Position numbers and translations under genes: made by a program. The notes under the pieces are model-generated. The model had not been told where the DNA came from. It did no database searches and was given only the letters and a program-made list of their open reading frames with translations. Shown here one piece after another: positions 60,947 to 64,000 of a DNA stretch of 64,000 bases. The DNA comes from Hafnia paralvei ATCC 29927 (GTDB lineage Bacteria > Pseudomonadota > Gammaproteobacteria > Enterobacterales > Enterobacteriaceae), in contig NZ_LXET01000044.1 in assembly GCF_001655005.1 (NCBI RefSeq), forward strand, positions 1 through 64,000, in the 5' to 3' direction. Positions within the stretch are counted from its first letter, which is position 1, and each line of letters opens with the position of its first letter.

Positions 60947-63900
60947 TATTCATCCCCCAGCGCGTTGTTATTGCCCATCATTGACATCGGATCGGTAGCG
61001 CCTGCGTTAACGATAAAAATTTTGCTTGGCAGGCTAAACCCCCGCAGCTTGAGCAATGCCAATGGTCCGCTGCCAAGCTGTGTACGTAGGATCCATGACA
61101 GCGTGAGGCCATCCGGCGTATCGAACGCGAGGCGATAGCTACTTTCATCCAGCTTGCTTACCTTGGCTTTCTCTAACCAATGGATAAGCCCCCAGCTACC
61201 TTGGTAATCACCAAACAGGCGCGCACCGGCATTAATGCTGGTCCATGTTAGCATCACGCCCGGCTGGTAGGTCGCCCCCGGCCAGTTGAAGCTCTGCCAG
61301 CTCTCCATCTGATTGAAATAGCGCAGGCGCTGACCGTCGATAGCCAGTTGGGTTTCTACCACGTTACGGGCAGGCTGGGCGCGCAGCTCAAAGTGCACAC
61401 CTTGGCTGCCGTCGGTAAACAGCACATCAGCTAGTTGACTCAGTTGGTTAATGGCTTGAAGGAATTCAGGGTTAAATTGCAGCCCCTGACTGTTGATTTG
61501 ATCCGGCACCCACGTGTTGCCCTCTTTGTGCAGCACGCCCGCCAACTGACGCGTTAAGAACTGCTCAATGCGACCCGAGTTCGAACGGATAAATTGGCCA
61601 AGCATCGGCAGCGAAGCGTCGTTGCCGCTGGAAGCGAATGGATAGCGCCCAGCGAAAGCGCTATTCCAATTCGCCACAATCGAGGTTTGCCATTGGGTAT
61701 TTAAGCTGGCAGCGGAAGGTTGCAGTACGGTTTGCCACGCCTGAGTCAGCGGCTGCACGAACATTTCGCGGCCAAAACCGCTCCACTCCTCGCCTAGGCT
61801 GGCCGCCATCAGGCTGCCGTAATCCTGCGTTTCCGTCAGATCGACCGTTTTGCCTTGAAATACCGTTTGTGCCATTTGCTGTGTCATCTGCTGCGGATCG
61901 GACGCATTCGCCACCTGTTGCAGCTTCAAACGCACTCGCGTAACGCGTGTTAAGAAGGTTTGTAGGCTCAGCGAGCTATCGGCATTCATCACGCCGTTTG
62001 CTCCCGCGCCCTTCCCCATCAGCGACAATAAAGGGCCAAATGTGCTATCTAACGGGCCGGTAGGGCCACTCACACGCTGATCAATAACGGGCGCTTTCTC
62101 TTTATGCAGCAGGTTTTGCGCCGATTTCATCAACGAATCCGATAACGCTTCGCTGCGCTGTCCAGTTTGCCCCTGATAGGCTAACGTATTCAGCAGCGCA
62201 ATCAGCGGCGACTGACGCACGTCGCTCATCAGAGTGAGCTGGTCGGTAACATCCGACAGATTCTGCGCTTTTTTCCAGTGCAGACTGTTTAGAAAATCCA
62301 GCCATGCCCCGCTAAAATCGGTGAAGTAACGTTCCGTTAGACGTGCTTTCAGCGCCTCTGGCGAGACATCTCCCGACGCAGGATGCTTGTTGTCGCTCAG
62401 TACCCAGTCGATCTCTTCACGACGAGAAGACACGGCATCGTCAATAGCTTTCTGCACCTGACCTTCCCATGCCTGACGGGTAAACATGCCTGGCACCACT
62501 TGCTCGGTAGCGAACAATGATTGCGCATCCGTGTCACCCACCATCTGCGCTAACCCCATATCGGCATAGTTTTGCGCCACCGACTGCAACATTTTCTGAT
62601 ACAACGTAGCTTCTGCATTGCGTTGACCAATCTGATTGAGCAACACCTGCCGCACCTGCGCCACCAATGCCTGATCGGGCTTGATACGCCATTCGGGATG
62701 AGATGGAAGATTTTCGGCATAGAACATCCATAACCCCGGCGCAATCCCCTGCCACAGACCGACGCCCACACCTAACCGCGTGGGTTCATTGGCACCGAGC
62801 ACGCGAGTCAAGAACGACGCATCGGCCTTATCAGGGTTAGCCATCATCAAATAGGCTTTCAGGCAATCGTAACCCGCCTGAGCCAGCTTAGCGCGCTGAG
62901 GGCTATCCGGTGGCAAAGCAGCCAGCTCGCTAAGACTTTTATGCAGTTCTGCTGCGGCCTGCTCACGGATCAGGCGCTGATTTGCCGCATCGTAATGTGG
63001 CCACAGTGCATCTTCTAGCGCGTCATTCTGACTTAGCCCAAAACGCTGATACCACGGCACCGAATGGGCGGCACGATACTGCAACTGCCCGAGCGTATTG
63101 CCAAACAGCTGTAGCGCAACCAGCTGTTCCATTGGTTTCGCATTGGATTTATTCAGTAAATCAACCTGATCGCGCACCGTGGCGATCTGTGAACGATTCG
63201 AGAAGAAGGAGACAACGCTTCCGGTCAACCACAGCAGCGCCAGCACCATCACGGCATAATAAGCGCTCTGCTCCCATGAAAATCCTACGCGACGCGTGCG
63301 CGCTGAGTTATCACTTAATATCCCCTGCCACGCGACATCCGGCAACCAGCCGTGCTGAGCAACGCCGGATTTCGCCGCCAACGGCAAACTAAACATCAGG
63401 CCTCGCAGCGACAGCGCCGACGCATATTCACGCAGCAGCGGCGTTAACGCCTGCTGCCAGTGGGTAATCCCTTGGTGTTCTAAACGATTAGCCAGACGCA
63501 ACAAAAAGTCATGGCTGTTTTTCAACAACACCTGTGTCATACCGCGCTGACGCAGCGGCGCGACCAGCTTCTGCAAACTGGCGGCCAATTTCTCCGGCGA
63601 GTTTTTCTCGGGGAACAAACACCCCACCGGCTGGGTAATGCGATCGTCCTGCTGCCACGCGCTGTCACACACCTGCCACAGATAAACCGGTGCCTGCTGT
63701 TTTAAAATCTGCCCACGTTTCTGCAACTGGCGGCAGCCCTGATCGATAACGCCAGCCTGCTCGCTCTGCTGCTCATTCATCACCCACACCACGCCATCCA
63801 ACGGACGGCGACGGCGCATCTTACGCAACCCCAACAACCATGCCTCATCCGGCTCCGCCTGCACACCACCGCCCCACAGCAATAATGTGCCCTGCCCCTC

Positions 63901-64000
63901 CAGCCATTGCTGAGTAGTTAATCCCGGCGCAATAGCTTCCGCCGCCGTGCTTTCCCCAACGACCAGCAGGATGCGGATTTTATTGCGCCATAGGAGGCCG
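60946..64000 (-). CDS. tssM: T6SS membrane-complex protein TssM (partial, 5' end outside window)
   Basis: The reading frame stays open to the window end, so at least 1,017 residues are present and the first few hundred are missing. TssM (IcmF) spans the inner membrane and bridges TssJ and TssL. Visible are the cytoplasmic domain, the third membrane helix (YAVMVLALLWLTGSVVSFF) and the long periplasmic IcmF-related and DUF1215-type regions to the C-terminus. At the Walker A position the sequence reads VVGESTAAEA, not GESGxGKT, so the nucleotide site is degenerate in this copy, as in some other TssMs. The cluster continues beyond the window. Confidence 0.93.
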   Translation of the reverse strand, partial: GLLWRNKIRILLVVGESTAAEAIAPGLTTQQWLEGQGTLLLWGGGVQAEPDEAWLLGLRKMRRRRPLDGVVWVMNEQQSEQAGVIDQGCRQLQKRGQILKQQAPVYLWQVCDSAWQQDDRITQPVGCLFPEKNSPEKLAASLQKLVAPLRQRGMTQVLLKNSHDFLLRLANRLEHQGITHWQQALTPLLREYASALSLRGLMFSLPLAAKSGVAQHGWLPDVAWQGILSDNSARTRRVGFSWEQSAYYAVMVLALLWLTGSVVSFFSNRSQIATVRDQVDLLNKSNAKPMEQLVALQLFGNTLGQLQYRAAHSVPWYQRFGLSQNDALEDALWPHYDAANQRLIREQAAAELHKSLSELAALPPDSPQRAKLAQAGYDCLKAYLMMANPDKADASFLTRVLGANEPTRLGVGVGLWQGIAPGLWMFYAENLPSHPEWRIKPDQALVAQVRQVLLNQIGQRNAEATLYQKMLQSVAQNYADMGLAQMVGDTDAQSLFATEQVVPGMFTRQAWEGQVQKAIDDAVSSRREEIDWVLSDNKHPASGDVSPEALKARLTERYFTDFSGAWLDFLNSLHWKKAQNLSDVTDQLTLMSDVRQSPLIALLNTLAYQGQTGQRSEALSDSLMKSAQNLLHKEKAPVIDQRVSGPTGPLDSTFGPLLSLMGKGAGANGVMNADSSLSLQTFLTRVTRVRLKLQQVANASDPQQMTQQMAQTVFQGKTVDLTETQDYGSLMAASLGEEWSGFGREMFVQPLTQAWQTVLQPSAASLNTQWQTSIVANWNSAFAGRYPFASSGNDASLPMLGQFIRSNSGRIEQFLTRQLAGVLHKEGNTWVPDQINSQGLQFNPEFLQAINQLSQLADVLFTDGSQGVHFELRAQPARNVVETQLAIDGQRLRYFNQMESWQSFNWPGATYQPGVMLTWTSINAGARLFGDYQGSWGLIHWLEKAKVSKLDESSYRLAFDTPDGLTLSWILRTQLGSGPLALLKLRGFSLPSKIFIVNAGATDPMSMMGNNNALGDE

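Overview
The window reads as chromosome of an enterobacterium close to Hafnia/Obesumbacterium. The core genes resemble Escherichia coli K-12 proteins over their full length (cheA, cheW, motAB, flhDC, uspC, uvrY, uvrC, pgsA, the Gly-Cys-Leu tRNA cluster, yecF, yecD, yjdI/yjdJ, opgE, amyA, chaC). The gene order is mosaic relative to E. coli. The genus is inference from gene content and a base composition that looks near 50% GC, not from a search.

Layout. (1) 0.1-5.8 kb, minus strand: flhDC-motAB-cheAW, the flagellar master regulator, stator and chemotaxis core, with a 1-kb flhDC leader carrying a CRP-like site. (2) 6.8-18.3 kb: uspC, yjdI-yjdJ, an esterase, a yjjA-like protein, a second FtsI-type transpeptidase, opgE, a DUF2461 protein, yecD, an mdtG-like exporter, brnQ and a zinc-ribbon miniprotein. 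(3) 18.8-20.9 kb: an AT-rich pair, a Mig-14-like protein behind a PhoP-type promoter and an AraC-family regulator, then cybB. (4) 21.7-29.4 kb: an island between two 119-bp copies of the tRNA-Leu 3' end. It carries a retron (reverse transcriptase, msr-msd-like RNA, PRTase-HTH partner), umuC with a decapitated umuD, a haem-oxygenase-like protein, a spanin fragment and a YcgJ-like protein. No intact integrase is visible. (5) 29.3-33.8 kb: tRNA-Leu, -Cys, -Gly, pgsA, uvrC, uvrY, yecF. (6) 34.2-35.3 kb: an isolated GT9 glycosyltransferase. (7) 35.6-41.4 kb: a prophage remnant between a 49-bp perfect duplication of the tRNA-Lys 3' end. It keeps a LexA-boxed UmuD'-like protein lacking the protease dyad, a gtrA-gtrB-gtrC O-antigen glucosylation operon and a frameshifted tailspike. 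(8) 41.5-54 kb: chaC, a five-gene Csu-type (spore coat U) chaperone-usher pilus operon, amyA, an MdtP-like outer-membrane factor and a DUF3772 MscS channel. (9) 54-64 kb, minus strand: part of a type VI secretion cluster (tssM-tssA-tssF-tssG-tssJ-tssE-vasL), cut by the window end inside tssM.

The most interesting content is in the two tRNA-anchored islands. Both have clear tRNA-derived boundaries but have lost their integrases. One preserves an apparently intact anti-phage retron; the other preserves a seroconversion operon and an SOS-controlled, non-cleavable UmuD relative. Surface-directed functions are frequent across the window (OPG phosphoethanolamine transfer, Mig-14, gtr, Csu pilus, T6SS).
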